A stretch of 64,000 bases of DNA from Arthrobacter sp. Y81 (GCF_002929335.1 NZ_PJIL01000010.1:117800-181799), one strand, 5' to 3'; shown: positions 43,016 through 51,669, counted from the stretch's first letter. Notes: a model not told the origin generated them from the sequence alone. Program-made: numbers and translations.

Positions 43016-44027
43016 TCAGGCGGAGACGCGGCCCGTGGTGCCGCGCACGATCAGGGCGGGCTCGATCAGCTTGCGGCCGGGTCCGAGGGCGGGGTCCCGG
43101 ATCCGTGCCAGCAGGGTGTCTGCGACGTCGACGCCCACCAGGTCGCTCCGGTTGTCCACGGACGTGAGGTCCAGGTACCGGGACTTGGCCAGCTGGGAGT
43201 TGTCGTCCGATCACCGAAAGGTCTTCCGGTACGGATAGGCCCCTGGCCTTCGCGGCCGCGAGGGCACCGAGGGCCATGGTGTCGTTTGCGGCGAACAAAG
43301 CAGTGGTGTCGGGTTGGTGGTCGAGCACCCAGCACGCGGCCGTGTAGCCGTCCTCCTCCGACGTTCCCTGCGATTCGCCCGCGATCCGGACCTTGAGCCC
43401 GGCTTCGACGATGCGTTTGCGGAAGCCCGCACGCCGGTGCGCGGCGGCTCCGTCCGAACCGGAAAGGTGCCCGATGCGGGTGTGGCGGAGCTCCAGCAGG
43501 TGGCTCGCCGCCAAGCGGCCGCCGCCGTCGTCGTCGTTCGTGATGAGGTCGGCACCGGCCGGAACACCGTGACGCCAGCCTGCGACGACGGTGGGAACCC
43601 AGGTGCCCGAGAGCATGGCCTCGCTGGGTTCGGCGGCGATCACGAGGCCCGCGACGTGCATGGCGAGCAGGCCGTCCGTCGCCTCCTTGATCCGGTTCTG
43701 CCCGGGGCGCGAGTCCGCCACCGTGACCTGGTAGCCGTGCACCGACAGCGCGGATTCCATGCCGCGCAACAGATCGACGAACCACGGGTTCCGGAAGTCG
43801 TCGATCACGAGCCCGATGCTCTTGGTCTGGCTGCTTGCCAGGGCTGTTGCGGCGCGGCTGGGCCGGTACCCAAGCTCGGTCATGGCGGCCAGCACGGCCT
43901 CCCGGCGCTTGTCGCCGACCTTCGATGGGTTCTGCAGGACCAGTGACACCAGCGACGGGGAGACGCCGGCATTTTTGGCGACGTCGTAGATCGTGGGCCG
44001 GCGGGACCGGGGGGTGTTCAGGGTCAT
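43016..44027 (-). pseudogene. Frameshifted LacI-family regulator
   Basis: A LacI repressor (HTH at about 11-33, IYDVAKNAGVSPSLVSLVLQN) whose frame is broken near 43205. Up to LSVIG the frame is normal; then it reads off into low-complexity. Shifting by one base gives DNSQLAKSRYLDLTSVDNRS ... RKLIEPALIVRGTTGRVSA and a stop at 43016-43018, the expected LacI C terminus. The break is consistent with a 1-bp insertion or 2-bp deletion at VIG(Y)DN. A sequencing error is possible. An operator-like palindrome sits just upstream. Confidence 0.85.
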
Positions 44028-44042
44028 GGGAGAGCCTTTCGT

Positions 44043-44058
44043 GTCTCGTTATCGAGAC
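44043..44058. promoter_or_regulatory. Palindrome upstream of the LacI pseudogene
   Basis: GTCTCG, TTAT, CGAGAC: a 6-bp inverted repeat, 16 bp upstream of the LacI start and leading directly into the remnant oxidoreductase frame. Its form fits a LacI operator, probably of this regulator. Confidence 0.6.
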
Positions 44059-44334
44059 GGATCCGGCAACGAGAACGGCTACCGCCAGGTGATCCTCGGC
44101 CCGGGCCACCCCTACATCGCCGGCGGTCTGGCCATGGACGCCCCCGAAGTCGGCTTCGGCCAGAACGACGCGTTCGGGTACCAGGCCCGCGCGTTCCTCG
44201 AAGAGGTCGCCGGCCTCAGCGAAGAAGAATCCCTGCCCCGCTGCGCCAGCTTCGATGAAGGCGCGCGCAACATGGAACTGCTCGGCGCCGTCACGGAGTC
44301 CGCGCTCAACAACGGAAAGACGATCACGCTATGA
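44053..44334 (+). pseudogene. 5'-truncated Gfo/Idh/MocA-type oxidoreductase fragment
   Basis: The frame reads GYRQVILGPGHPYIAGGLAMDAP, then VGFGQNDAFGYQARAFLEEVAG and ends NNGKTITL. This is the last 85-95 residues of a sugar-type NAD(P)-dependent oxidoreductase (normally about 370-400); the Rossmann half is missing. It follows the LacI operator immediately, so a deletion appears to have fused promoter region and gene 3' end. It overlaps the following isomerase by 4 bp. The exact left end is not clear. Confidence 0.75.
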
Positions 44335-45248
44335 AACTGGGCGTCTACAACGCAATCCTGCACGACCGGCCGCTTCCCGAGGCCCTCAAGGTCATCGCCG
44401 TTCTCGGGCTGACCGGCATCGAAATCAACACGGGCGGATTCCTGCCCGCCGTCCACGTGCCCAACATGGACCAGATCCTGGAAAGCGACGCGGCCCGCGA
44501 CGACTACCTGGCGGTCTTCGAGGGGACGGGCGTCGCGATCGCCGGCCTGAACTGCAACGGCAACCCGCTGCACCCGAAGCGTGATATCGGCGAGAAGCAT
44601 GCCGAGGACATCCGCCGCTCCATCCGGCTGGGACAGGACCGCGTGGTGACCATGTCCGGCCTGCCCGGCGGCGAGCCCGGGGCCACCACGGTCAACTGGG
44701 TGGTCAACGCCTGGAATTCGGCTGCCCCGGACGTGCTCGACTACCAGTGGGGCATCGCCGCCGATTTCTGGAAGGAAACCGACCGCCTCGCGGCCGACCA
44801 CGGCGTCAAGGTGGCCCTTGAACTGCACCCGCAGAACATCGTGTTCAATACCGCCGATGTCCATAAGCTCATCGAGCTCACCGGCGCGACCCATGTGGGC
44901 GTCGAACTGGACGCCTCGCACCTGTTCTGGCAGCAGATGGATCCGGTCGCGGTGGTCCGTGAACTTGGTCCGCTGGTCTTCCAGGCCGCTGCGAAGGACG
45001 TCCGCGTCAACACCGGGAACGCCGCGCTCTACGGTGTCCTGGACAACAGCTTCCGCCGGCTCTCGCCGGAGGAAAACCGCACCAACCTCGGCGGCGACGA
45101 GTGGGCCAACGAATGGCCCAAGAACTCCGCCTGGGACTTCGTGGCACTCGGCCGCGGGCACGACACCGCCTACTGGACCGAGTTCCTGCGGGACGCTGAC
45201 GCGGCGCTGACTGCGTCGCATGCAGAGGCGCTGCACCTCACGTCGTAA
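44331..45248 (+). CDS. Sugar phosphate isomerase/epimerase-type TIM-barrel protein
   Basis: A 305-residue xylose-isomerase-like barrel. Metal-binding-type positions are visible as ALELHPQN (Glu/His about 163-165) and GVELDASHLFWQ (Asp/His about 188-191), with AAKDVRVN later. Family members isomerise or epimerise keto-sugars, inosose or hydroxypyruvate. It follows the truncated oxidoreductase in the same frame group, so it may have been its pathway partner. Substrate unknown; the gene itself looks intact. Confidence 0.85.
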   Translation: MKLGVYNAILHDRPLPEALKVIAVLGLTGIEINTGGFLPAVHVPNMDQILESDAARDDYLAVFEGTGVAIAGLNCNGNPLHPKRDIGEKHAEDIRRSIRLGQDRVVTMSGLPGGEPGATTVNWVVNAWNSAAPDVLDYQWGIAADFWKETDRLAADHGVKVALELHPQNIVFNTADVHKLIELTGATHVGVELDASHLFWQQMDPVAVVRELGPLVFQAAAKDVRVNTGNAALYGVLDNSFRRLSPEENRTNLGGDEWANEWPKNSAWDFVALGRGHDTAYWTEFLRDADAALTASHAEALHLTS

Positions 45249-45273
45249 GCGCCCGGCGTTTGCCTGCTAACGG

Positions 45274-46494
45274 CTATTCGGTAGCAAACGCCTGGCCGTG
45301 TGCACTGACGTGCTGCACGATGTTCCGGCCAGCCTGTTGCAGGGCTTCGGCTGCCAGGCCGGGGTCCCGGGACGTGTCGTGTGCAGTGATGTCAGTAAGG
45401 GCCACGACTCCGGACAGGCCCAGATCGCTGGCTGCTTCCCCGTCGAGCATCGAGGTGCCGACAGCCGCCCACACCGGCGTGCCTGCGGCGCGCGTGCAGA
45501 CGGCGGAGATGAGTTTGCCGTCCGATGTCTGGGCATCGAGGCGGCCTTCCCCGGTCACCACCAGGTCTGCCTGCTGCGCGTGCTCATCAAAGCGCAGGAG
45601 GTCGAGGAAGTAATCCGCTCCGGAGACGAGTGATCCGCCCAGAAGCAGCAGTCCGAAGCCGATGCCTCCCGCGCTGCCCGCACCCGGAGTGCCGGCGAGG
45701 GCCTCGGCGTCGATCCCCGGAAGCGGCCGGCAGGCGTTGACCAGGCCGTCCAGTCCCCGGTCCAGCAGGGAGACCTGGGCGGCATCCGCCCCTTTCTGCG
45801 GCCCGAAAACGTGTGCGGCCCCCTGCAGTCCCCGGAGCGGGTTGGTGACGTCGCTGGCGCCGACGATTGCTGTTCCGCCGAAATTGAAAACGCCGCCCAG
45901 GTCCACCTGGACGATCCGGTCCAGTGACCCGCCGTCCGGTTCCACGGGGTTCCCGTGGGCATCACGGAATTCCGCGCCCAGGGAGGCCAGCATTCCGGCG
46001 CCGCCGTCGGTGCTGGCGCTCCCGCCCAGGGCCGCCACGATTCGTTGCGGCTTGAGCTGCGCCGCTGCCAGAATCGCCTCACCCAGGCCGCGGCTGGAAG
46101 CCGACAAGGGACGAAGCGCTCCCCGCAGCGTGGCCAGGCCGCACGTCCCGGACACCTCGACGACGGCGGTGGTCCCGTCAAACGCGATCTGCGCCTCCGT
46201 CATTTCTCCGTCAGCGCCGGTCACCTCGGCTGTTCGCGGCTGTGAGCCGGCGAAGACCGCGGCCTCGACGCTGCCGTCCCCGCCGTCGGCCAGTGGCAGG
46301 ACGGTGACCTTAAGGCGGGTGCCGTTTGCAGCGGACTCGATGCCTGAGCGGATGGCGTCAGCGACGCCGATCGCGTTCAGGCAGCCCTTGAATTTGTCCG
46401 GTGCAATCAGGATGCGGACCGGGCGCGCTGCCTCCGGCAGGGCCTCGGCGCGGGAATCGTCGGTTCCGTGGGTGGTCTTGGCGGATTGCAGCAT
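45274..46494 (-). CDS. Glycerate kinase
   Basis: Phosphorylates D-glycerate, most likely at the 2-position. The 406-residue protein has the family features ILIAPDKFKGCL near the N terminus, LPLADGGDGSVEA, LGGSASTDGGAGML, and the C-terminal VVTGEGRLDAQTSDGK nucleotide/glycerate region. It converges with the isomerase gene and is divergent from the truncated GntR gene. Tartronate-semialdehyde, a product of some aldarate routes, would feed it, but the KdgD route here makes 2-oxoglutarate, so the link is not established. Confidence 0.92.
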   Translation of the reverse strand: MLQSAKTTHGTDDSRAEALPEAARPVRILIAPDKFKGCLNAIGVADAIRSGIESAANGTRLKVTVLPLADGGDGSVEAAVFAGSQPRTAEVTGADGEMTEAQIAFDGTTAVVEVSGTCGLATLRGALRPLSASSRGLGEAILAAAQLKPQRIVAALGGSASTDGGAGMLASLGAEFRDAHGNPVEPDGGSLDRIVQVDLGGVFNFGGTAIVGASDVTNPLRGLQGAAHVFGPQKGADAAQVSLLDRGLDGLVNACRPLPGIDAEALAGTPGAGSAGGIGFGLLLLGGSLVSGADYFLDLLRFDEHAQQADLVVTGEGRLDAQTSDGKLISAVCTRAAGTPVWAAVGTSMLDGEAASDLGLSGVVALTDITAHDTSRDPGLAAEALQQAGRNIVQHVSAHGQAFATE

Positions 46495-46550
46495 GCTGGT
46501 GGTCTCCGGTGTGGTCGGTGGATGGGGTTTTGGCTATCGGCTGCCTTGGA

Positions 46551-46561
46551 TTGTCTAACAA
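46551..46561. promoter_or_regulatory. GntR-type operator motif at the start of the truncated GntR gene
   Basis: TTGT, CTA, ACAA: a symmetric motif that fits the T.GT...AC.A pattern bound by FadR-type GntR proteins. It is 57-67 bp upstream of the glycerate kinase start and ends immediately before the GTG of the truncated regulator. Confidence 0.6.
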
Positions 46562-47146
46562 GTGGCCGCCCGGTACGAAGTCGCCAGGCCTACAGCGAAG
46601 GCCGCGATAGAAAAACTTGTTTCCGAGTCGCTCCTGGAGCGCCGCACGAATAAGACAGCAAAAGTCATGACGCTGGGACCGGATGACGTCAGGGACATCT
46701 ACCTCACCCGGGCACGGCTGGAGAAGGCCGTGTTGCTGGAGCTGGCGGAGTCCCGCACCGTGCCGCCGGCCGCCGTCGCCGCCCAGCGCGACCTGGAGAG
46801 GATTGACTCGGGTTCCGGCCTGGACACGGTCGACCCGGACATGCGGTTCCACATGGCGCTCGTGGACAGCATCGGCAGCCCGCGGACCAGCCGGATGTAC
46901 GAATCGCTCGTCTCGCAGGTGAGGCTCTGCATGGCACAGGTACAAGGTTTGGAACTGGTCCAGCCCGAGCGAATTGTCAGGGAGCACCAGCACCTGCTCG
47001 ACCTTATCGAGGCCGGCGACGGGCCGGCTGCCACCGCCTTCCTGGATGAGCACCTGAGCCGGCCCCGGGAACGCCTGGTCGCAGCCGTGGGCGGCGTGCC
47101 CGGTCCTGAGGCCGACCTCGGGTCGTCGCTGGACGCGCAGGGCTAG
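46562..47146 (+). pseudogene. N-terminally truncated GntR/FCD regulator
   Basis: The frame begins GTG-AARYEVARPTAKAAIEKLVSE, which is the recognition part of a GntR winged helix, and continues into a full FCD domain (about 50-175). The first 30-35 residues of the HTH are missing; a TAA at 46556-46558 blocks extension. It therefore probably cannot bind DNA normally. It is divergent from glycerate kinase, with an operator-like site overlapping its start. A translation start at this GTG is possible, so a shortened product cannot be excluded. Confidence 0.6.
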
Positions 47147-47153
47147 GCAGGCC

Positions 47154-47276
47154 CTAGCCCTGGCGGGCCTTCATCCGGGGATTCTTCTTGTTGATGACGA
47201 AGGTCCTGCCGCGGCGCCGCACGATCTGCGCCCCCGGTATCTTCTTCAGTGCCCGCAGTGAGTTCCGTACTTTCAT
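47154..47276 (-). CDS. rpmJ: Ribosomal protein L36, zinc-free form
   Basis: A 40-residue protein, [20 protein letters not shown] then [20 protein letters not shown], with L36 (bL36) length and basic composition but without the four Cys/His zinc ligands of the usual form. Such C-minus paralogues replace the zinc form under zinc limitation. AGGAGA precedes the ATG. It is 53 bp downstream of the CobW-like gene under a Zur box, the typical arrangement for zinc-sparing genes. Confidence 0.93.
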   Translation of the reverse strand: MKVRNSLRALKKIPGAQIVRRRGRTFVINKKNPRMKARQG

Positions 47277-47329
47277 GGGTGTTTCTCCTTTTACTTGGGT
47301 GGGGGAGTCGGGGTTGTGGCCTGCCTCGG

Positions 47330-48442
47330 TTAGGAGGTCAGGGTGAAGTCGAACGGGTCGGGCAGGTCCGCGGGGCGCGCGTCCATTTCGGCGTCGGTGA
47401 GCTGGCAGTCCTCAAGCAGCCGGGCGAACTCCGCCGGGTCGAGGTGTTCACCGGTTGCCGCGATGACGGTTCCGCGATCGCCATGGTCGGAGTGCCAATC
47501 CAGGGAGGGCTCGCGGTCCGTTGCCCCACTGGCCGGGGGCTGCGCCGTTTGATCGGCCAGCCAGGGGCCGGTGTTTTCGAGCCAGACGCGGGGTCCGATT
47601 CCCTGGATGGCGATCCTGCAGTCCGGGGCTGTCGCGATCCACAGCCGGCCGCGCAACCAGCAGCACCCCTCGGCCAGCCTTGCCAGGGCGTCCCGGAAGC
47701 GTTCGGCGTGGAGTGGGCGCTGGACTCTCTGCGTGACCGTGACGAACGGTGAGGCGGGCGCCTGGGCCGGAGTGCGCACGGACCCGGCGATGGTCCTGCC
47801 CATGGCCTCTGCATAGTTGTGGCTGCCGCGTCGTGCGGCATCCGCGCCGTCAGCGATGCGCGCGTGCGGTGCTAGCTCGTTGAGCAATTGCACGCCACGG
47901 GCGCGCTGGTCCGGGTTCACCGGAACGAGCAGTGGATCGGCCATTAGGACGGTGTCGCTGAAGGCGAGTTCACCGATCAGGAACTCTCCGGGCGTGCGCT
48001 GGTCCTCCGGCGTCGGGGTGAACCCGGATTCAAACAGGGTGTGGTGGTCCCAGATATGGTCCTCGAGGGAATCCGGTGCGCACACCACCATCACTGAACC
48101 GACGGTGAACTGGCTCGTCAAACCCTGTTTCAGGGCGCTGACCGCCGCCGCGGCGGGGACTGCGGGCGGCAAAGCAATGACGATGTGCTCCTCGCCGCGG
48201 GCGAGCAGGCGTTCGACGGTCGGGACCACATCCAGGCGCACCGTGCAGCTCAGGCATCCGTGCTCCAGGCGGGTCTCCTCACGGTCCACAGGGGCGTTGG
48301 GGCCGAAGACGCGGCGGACGACGACGCCGTCGTCCAGCAGGTCATGCACAACGAGCATGGCCGCAGGATGGGCAGCGGCCAGCATTTCGCAGGCGCGCTG
48401 GCGGCACAGGACATCGAGGGAACTGACAACAGTAAGAAGCAT
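47330..48442 (-). CDS. CobW/COG0523-like protein (Rv0106-type), probably Zur-regulated
   Basis: A 370-residue protein of the COG0523 group. The usual GxxGxGKT P-loop is not present at the N terminus ([13 protein letters not shown]), but the GCLSCTVR metal-binding motif (about 62-69, the CxxC-type site) is kept. The mycobacterial protein Rv0106, which I recall as also lacking the P-loop, has the same shape, so this seems a subgroup trait. A CobW C-terminal domain follows (about 235-350). The upstream box and L36 gene indicate a role in zinc starvation; activity as a GTPase is doubtful. Confidence 0.85.
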   Translation of the reverse strand: MLLTVVSSLDVLCRQRACEMLAAAHPAAMLVVHDLLDDGVVVRRVFGPNAPVDREETRLEHGCLSCTVRLDVVPTVERLLARGEEHIVIALPPAVPAAAAVSALKQGLTSQFTVGSVMVVCAPDSLEDHIWDHHTLFESGFTPTPEDQRTPGEFLIGELAFSDTVLMADPLLVPVNPDQRARGVQLLNELAPHARIADGADAARRGSHNYAEAMGRTIAGSVRTPAQAPASPFVTVTQRVQRPLHAERFRDALARLAEGCCWLRGRLWIATAPDCRIAIQGIGPRVWLENTGPWLADQTAQPPASGATDREPSLDWHSDHGDRGTVIAATGEHLDPAEFARLLEDCQLTDAEMDARPADLPDPFDFTLTS

Positions 48443-48453
48443 GCGTCCACTCT

Positions 48454-48474
48454 AAATGAGAATGGTTCGCATTT
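48454..48474. promoter_or_regulatory. Zur box upstream of the CobW-L36 operon
   Basis: AAATGAGAA, TGG, TTCGCATTT: 9-bp arms with one mismatch, with the AATGA-like core of actinobacterial Zur sites. It is 12-32 bp upstream of the CobW-like start. Zinc-loaded Zur would repress the operon. Confidence 0.8.
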
Positions 48475-48516
48475 GCAACTGTCCCTTCGACCCTTCATTA
48501 TGGGAGCGTCGTGGTT

Positions 48517-49191
48517 CTATTCGGCGTCGCGGGCCCTTTCCAGGCCGTCAAGAACCAGGTCAAGCCCAAAAATGAACTCGCCGGCGAAGCTGTAACCCGG
48601 CTGCAGAACATGCTGGGACGTGAGTTCGGCCAGGTGGGGGTATTCATTCGCGGGCAGGTGCGCGAGCATCACCTGCGCCATCGCAGCCGCCTGCTCTCCG
48701 GAGTCGAACGGCAGGCCCTTTTCCTGTTTCGCGAAGCCGTAGATATACGCGTCCAGGACCGAGAATGCGTGTGCCGTCATCGCGACGGAGAATCCCCCGC
48801 GCCTAAAGGTACCGAGCACGCGGTCGTGGTGCCTTAGCGTGGCGGGGCCCGGGTTGGTGCCCGAATCCATGAGCCCATTCGCCCAGGGGTGGCGCGAAAG
48901 CATCTCCCGGACTGACAGCGACCGCTTCCGCAAAGCTGGTTTCCAGTCATCGGCGGGAGGCGGCAGTTCGATTTCGGCAAAGACGGCGTCGATCATGCCG
49001 TGCAGCAAATCCCCCTTGTTGGAAACGTGGTTGTAGAGCGACATCGCTTCCACGCCGAGCTCCACGCCGAGCTTCCGCATGGTGAGCCGCTCGATGCCTT
49101 CGGCATCGGCCAGCCGGATGGCCGTCCCGAGCACGCGCTCCCGGTTGAGCCGCTCCCGCGATTCCATCACTGGCTCACTTCGTGGCGCCAT
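48517..49191 (-). CDS. TetR-family repressor (tetracycline-repressor-like C terminus)
   Basis: A 224-residue TetR. The HTH is at about residues 18-62 (RVLGTAIRLADAEGIERLTMRKLGVELGVEAMSLYNHVSNK) and the C-terminal domain belongs to the TetR-C group. It is divergent from the DUF4386 gene and the gap holds three copies of a CTTAC-N3-GTAAG operator. It probably represses that membrane protein and itself. Inducer unknown. Confidence 0.9.
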   Translation of the reverse strand: MAPRSEPVMESRERLNRERVLGTAIRLADAEGIERLTMRKLGVELGVEAMSLYNHVSNKGDLLHGMIDAVFAEIELPPPADDWKPALRKRSLSVREMLSRHPWANGLMDSGTNPGPATLRHHDRVLGTFRRGGFSVAMTAHAFSVLDAYIYGFAKQEKGLPFDSGEQAAAMAQVMLAHLPANEYPHLAELTSQHVLQPGYSFAGEFIFGLDLVLDGLERARDAE

Positions 49192-49224
49192 TCCCTACCC
49201 TCCTGACTACTGCCCCTTGACCCG

Positions 49225-49274
49225 CTTACATTGTAAGCGTACCTTTCACTTACACCGTAAGCTTACAACGTAAG
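49225..49274. promoter_or_regulatory. Three CTTAC-N3-GTAAG operators
   Basis: CTTACATTGTAAG (49225-49237, extended to an 8-bp palindrome CGCTTACA-T-TGTAAGCG), CTTACACCGTAAG (49249-49261) and CTTACAACGTAAG (49262-49274). The last two are directly adjacent. Consensus CTTACANYGTAAG. The array sits in the 93-bp gap of the divergent TetR and DUF4386 genes, so it is the probable TetR target. Confidence 0.85.
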
Positions 49275-49284
49275 GAAGATCATC

Positions 49285-49980
49285 ATGAGTTCTTTGGTAG
49301 TTCCCCCGCTTCAGAAGCTGCAGTACGGGCCGCTCGACTTTCGCCGTTGGACACAGGGCACGGCGAGCCTGGTCTCCGGCGTCGGGCTCGCGGCCATGGC
49401 TGCGCTGATGATTGCCGGCTACTTCGGCGGCATCGTCCCGCTGGTCACTGCCGGAGATGCGGCCGGGACGGCCGCGGACATCTCCGGCTCGCCGGCGCTG
49501 TTCCTCGGTGGCGTGGCCTGCATCTTCGTCGTCACCCTGCTGGACATCGTGGTCGCGGCCGCCTGGTATGCACTGTTCAAGCCAGTGAATCGCAGGCTGT
49601 CCGCTGTTGCGGCGTGGATCCGCGTCATCTTCGCCGGACTGTTCATGCTGGCTGCGGGCCATCTGGTGAGTGCGTTCAGCCTCCTCGGCCAGCCGGATCT
49701 GGCGCTGCAGGCGATTCGGCAGTTCAACAGCATGTGGCTCATCAGCCTCGGTCTCTTCGGCATCTATCTCTTGCTGATCGGCTACCTGGCAGTGCGCTCC
49801 GGATTCATGGCCAGGGTCTTCGGCATCCTGTTGGCGATCGCCGGGCTCGGGTACGTCGCGGACGCTGTTGGAACTGCATTCAGCCTGGACTTCCCGGTCG
49901 TCTTCGGTTCATCCGGATTCGTGGGCGAAGTTGCCGTCATCTTCTGGCTCCTTATCAAGGGCCGTCGCCTCGCGGCCTAG
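49285..49980 (+). CDS. DUF4386-family membrane protein
   Basis: A 231-residue protein with about six membrane segments, recognisable as DUF4386 from the segments LDIVVAAAWYALFKPVNRRLS and IGYLAVRSGFMARVFGILLAIAGLGYVADA. Family function is unknown. ATG 49285 follows AAGGAAG and lies 11 bp beyond the last TetR operator, so expression should be tightly controlled by the neighbouring repressor. Confidence 0.85.
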   Translation: MSSLVVPPLQKLQYGPLDFRRWTQGTASLVSGVGLAAMAALMIAGYFGGIVPLVTAGDAAGTAADISGSPALFLGGVACIFVVTLLDIVVAAAWYALFKPVNRRLSAVAAWIRVIFAGLFMLAAGHLVSAFSLLGQPDLALQAIRQFNSMWLISLGLFGIYLLLIGYLAVRSGFMARVFGILLAIAGLGYVADAVGTAFSLDFPVVFGSSGFVGEVAVIFWLLIKGRRLAA

Positions 49981-50064
49981 CTCCGTTCTTCGGTCCGATC
50001 AGTTCGGTCCGCGGCGGCGTCCGTAGGATGGCATACTTCTTGGTGACTGGAATCTGGGGGACAT

Positions 50065-50496
50065 ATGACGATCGAGCCGTACCTGATCTGGGCGCTGTTC
50101 GTTGGCGGCGCCACCTATTCATTTGTCCGCGTTGTGCGGAAGGCCAGGCGCCATGAACGGTTGACTGCCGGCTGGCCAAGGGTCCGGGCCATTGTCACCG
50201 GAAGTGTGGCTGGATGGAGCAACGGGGCCGGTGGCACGAGCAATCGCCGTCGCTACTTCCCCACCTACCAGTTCGCGGACTCCCACGGGACACTGTTTGC
50301 CGGCGAATCCGAGGTCTCTTCCGCCGGCCAGCCTGTCCCGGGAACGTTCGTAGAGGTGACGTACAACCCCCTCAACCCGAACCAGTCATTCCAAGTCTCG
50401 TCCCAGAACAGAATCGCTATCGGGTGCCTCATGGCGTTCTTCGCGGTGTTCGCGGTTGTTTCGTTCGTGTTTATCACTCTCTTCGGGCGGGGCTGA
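50065..50496 (+). CDS. DUF3592 membrane protein (first of a pair)
   Basis: A 143-residue protein with a hydrophobic N-terminal helix, a beta-rich extracytoplasmic DUF3592 domain (about 35-110: RAIVTGSVAGWSNGAGGTSNRRRYFPTYQF ... SQVPGTFVEVTYNPLNPNQ-like region) and a C-terminal membrane helix. DUF3592 proteins occur in bacterial envelopes; function unknown. It is followed after 3 bp by a homologue, so the pair is probably an operon. Confidence 0.8.
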   Translation: MTIEPYLIWALFVGGATYSFVRVVRKARRHERLTAGWPRVRAIVTGSVAGWSNGAGGTSNRRRYFPTYQFADSHGTLFAGESEVSSAGQPVPGTFVEVTYNPLNPNQSFQVSSQNRIAIGCLMAFFAVFAVVSFVFITLFGRG

Positions 50497-50499
50497 GGC

Positions 50500-50922
50500 G
50501 TGGATCCCATGACATCGCCGTTCGTGCTGCTGCCCGGATTGATGATGGTGCTGGGCCTGGTCCCGGCGGGTCTGTCCCTGGTCGCGTCATTCCGACGGCG
50601 GCGTTTGTTCCGCGGCTGGGTGCCGGCGCAGGCCACCGTCACCGGAAACCTGCACGGCACAGACGGCCCAGCCAGCAGCGGCACGCACCGCTATGCCCCG
50701 TCCTACGCGTTCCAAGACGCCCACGGCCAGCGGTGGCTGGGCCAGGCGGATATCTACGGCCCGGACCAGGAGATCATCGGCACTACCATTCCAGTGATCT
50801 ACAACCCGGCCAACCCCGCTGAATCTACGCGCCCGGCCCATTTCGCCAAAGGCCGCTTGGCGACAGGCCTCCTCGTGGCCGGCTTCGGGGCTGCGGCAAT
50901 GTTTGGGGCGCAGCTCCGCTAG
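50500..50922 (+). CDS. DUF3592 membrane protein (second of a pair)
   Basis: A 140-residue protein with the same plan as its neighbour: an N-terminal helix, a DUF3592 domain (RGWVPAQATVTGNLHGTDGPASSGTHRYAPSYAF ... IPVIYNPANPAEST) and a C-terminal hydrophobic helix. GTG start. The pair probably arose by duplication. The 200 bp after it (50923-51122) shows nothing I recognise. Confidence 0.8.
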   Translation: MDPMTSPFVLLPGLMMVLGLVPAGLSLVASFRRRRLFRGWVPAQATVTGNLHGTDGPASSGTHRYAPSYAFQDAHGQRWLGQADIYGPDQEIIGTTIPVIYNPANPAESTRPAHFAKGRLATGLLVAGFGAAAMFGAQLR

Positions 50923-51122
50923 GTGCAAGCCCAAGCCTGTCGGCAGGCCTTCCTGCAGAACGTGGGGCTGGGCGGCAACGTCCTCTTGCGCTGATGCGGG
51001 AGCCTGGGGCCCGCAGGCTGGAAGCCGGCTGTGCTTGGTGTTTTACTGGTGTGAAGAACGGCCGCCGCTGCTATCCGCTGTCCCCTCGGGTGCCGACGAA
51101 CACGAGTCCTTGGAGGTTCGGT

Positions 51123-51532
51123 GTGAGCGATCGAGACGACTTCATTATTTGGGTTGGCTCCCGACTCTAGGACGCCGAGATCGCTTTGCACAACGGGGAT
51201 GCGGCTCCGCGGTTTGCGATCTGGTCGCGTGGGGAACCGGTCACCGTCCTGGGCGCCTGGATGTCAGCAGCGGGGCCGAGGAAGTGGGGAACATTTTCCC
51301 TCCGCTGGAAAGCTCCTTCAGGGATTGCACGGCCTACGCGCACGAAGTAGTCGCGGCCGACGTGATCGGGGACATCGCCGACACCGTTGGCTACGAGCAC
51401 ACGAGTGCCTCGGTGAACGGAGAGCCGAGGACATACACCCTCCGTGTAACCCAGGTGTACCGCCGCGAAGACGGGGAGTGGAAGGTGGCTCACCGCCACG
51501 CCGACACGGTGGTGCAGCCGGAAGCGTCGTAA
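51123..51532 (+). pseudogene. SnoaL/ketosteroid-isomerase-like protein, broken by a stop and a frameshift
   Basis: A start GTG 51123 with TTGGAGG upstream reads VSDRDDFIIWVGSRL and hits TAG 51168-51170; the same frame continues DAEIALHNGDAAPRFAIWSRGEPVTVLGAWMSA, then a 1-bp loss shifts to the frame EEVGNIFPPLESSFRDC ... YTLRVTQVYRREDGEWKVAHRHADTVV. The joined reading is a full NTF2-like (SnoaL/DUF4440) domain of about 135 residues, with KVAHRH near the end. One nonsense codon and one frameshift make it a pseudogene unless the assembly is wrong. Confidence 0.8.
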
Positions 51533-51534
51533 TC

Positions 51535-51669
51535 ATGGATCTCAGGTTCCGCAGGCGCGGATACTCGGTCGTTCTGCCCGGACTCGTCATACTGGCCGGG
51601 GTCTTGAGTGGCTGCGGTGCCTTCAGTAACCCGCGTGGATCGCAGCCTACGCGGGTTGAGTTCATATAG
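51535..51669 (+). CDS. Short lipoprotein-like ORF
   Basis: A 44-residue ORF, MDLRFRRRGYSVVLPGLVIL then AGVLSGCGAF, with a basic start, hydrophobic core and LSGC lipobox, but with only about 18 residues after the cysteine. It starts 2 bp after the pseudogene stop. Part of its end lies within an inverted repeat (AACCCGCGT at 51628 pairing with ACGCGGGTT at 51649). It may be a truncated lipoprotein gene. Confidence 0.45.
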   Translation: MDLRFRRRGYSVVLPGLVILAGVLSGCGAFSNPRGSQPTRVEFI

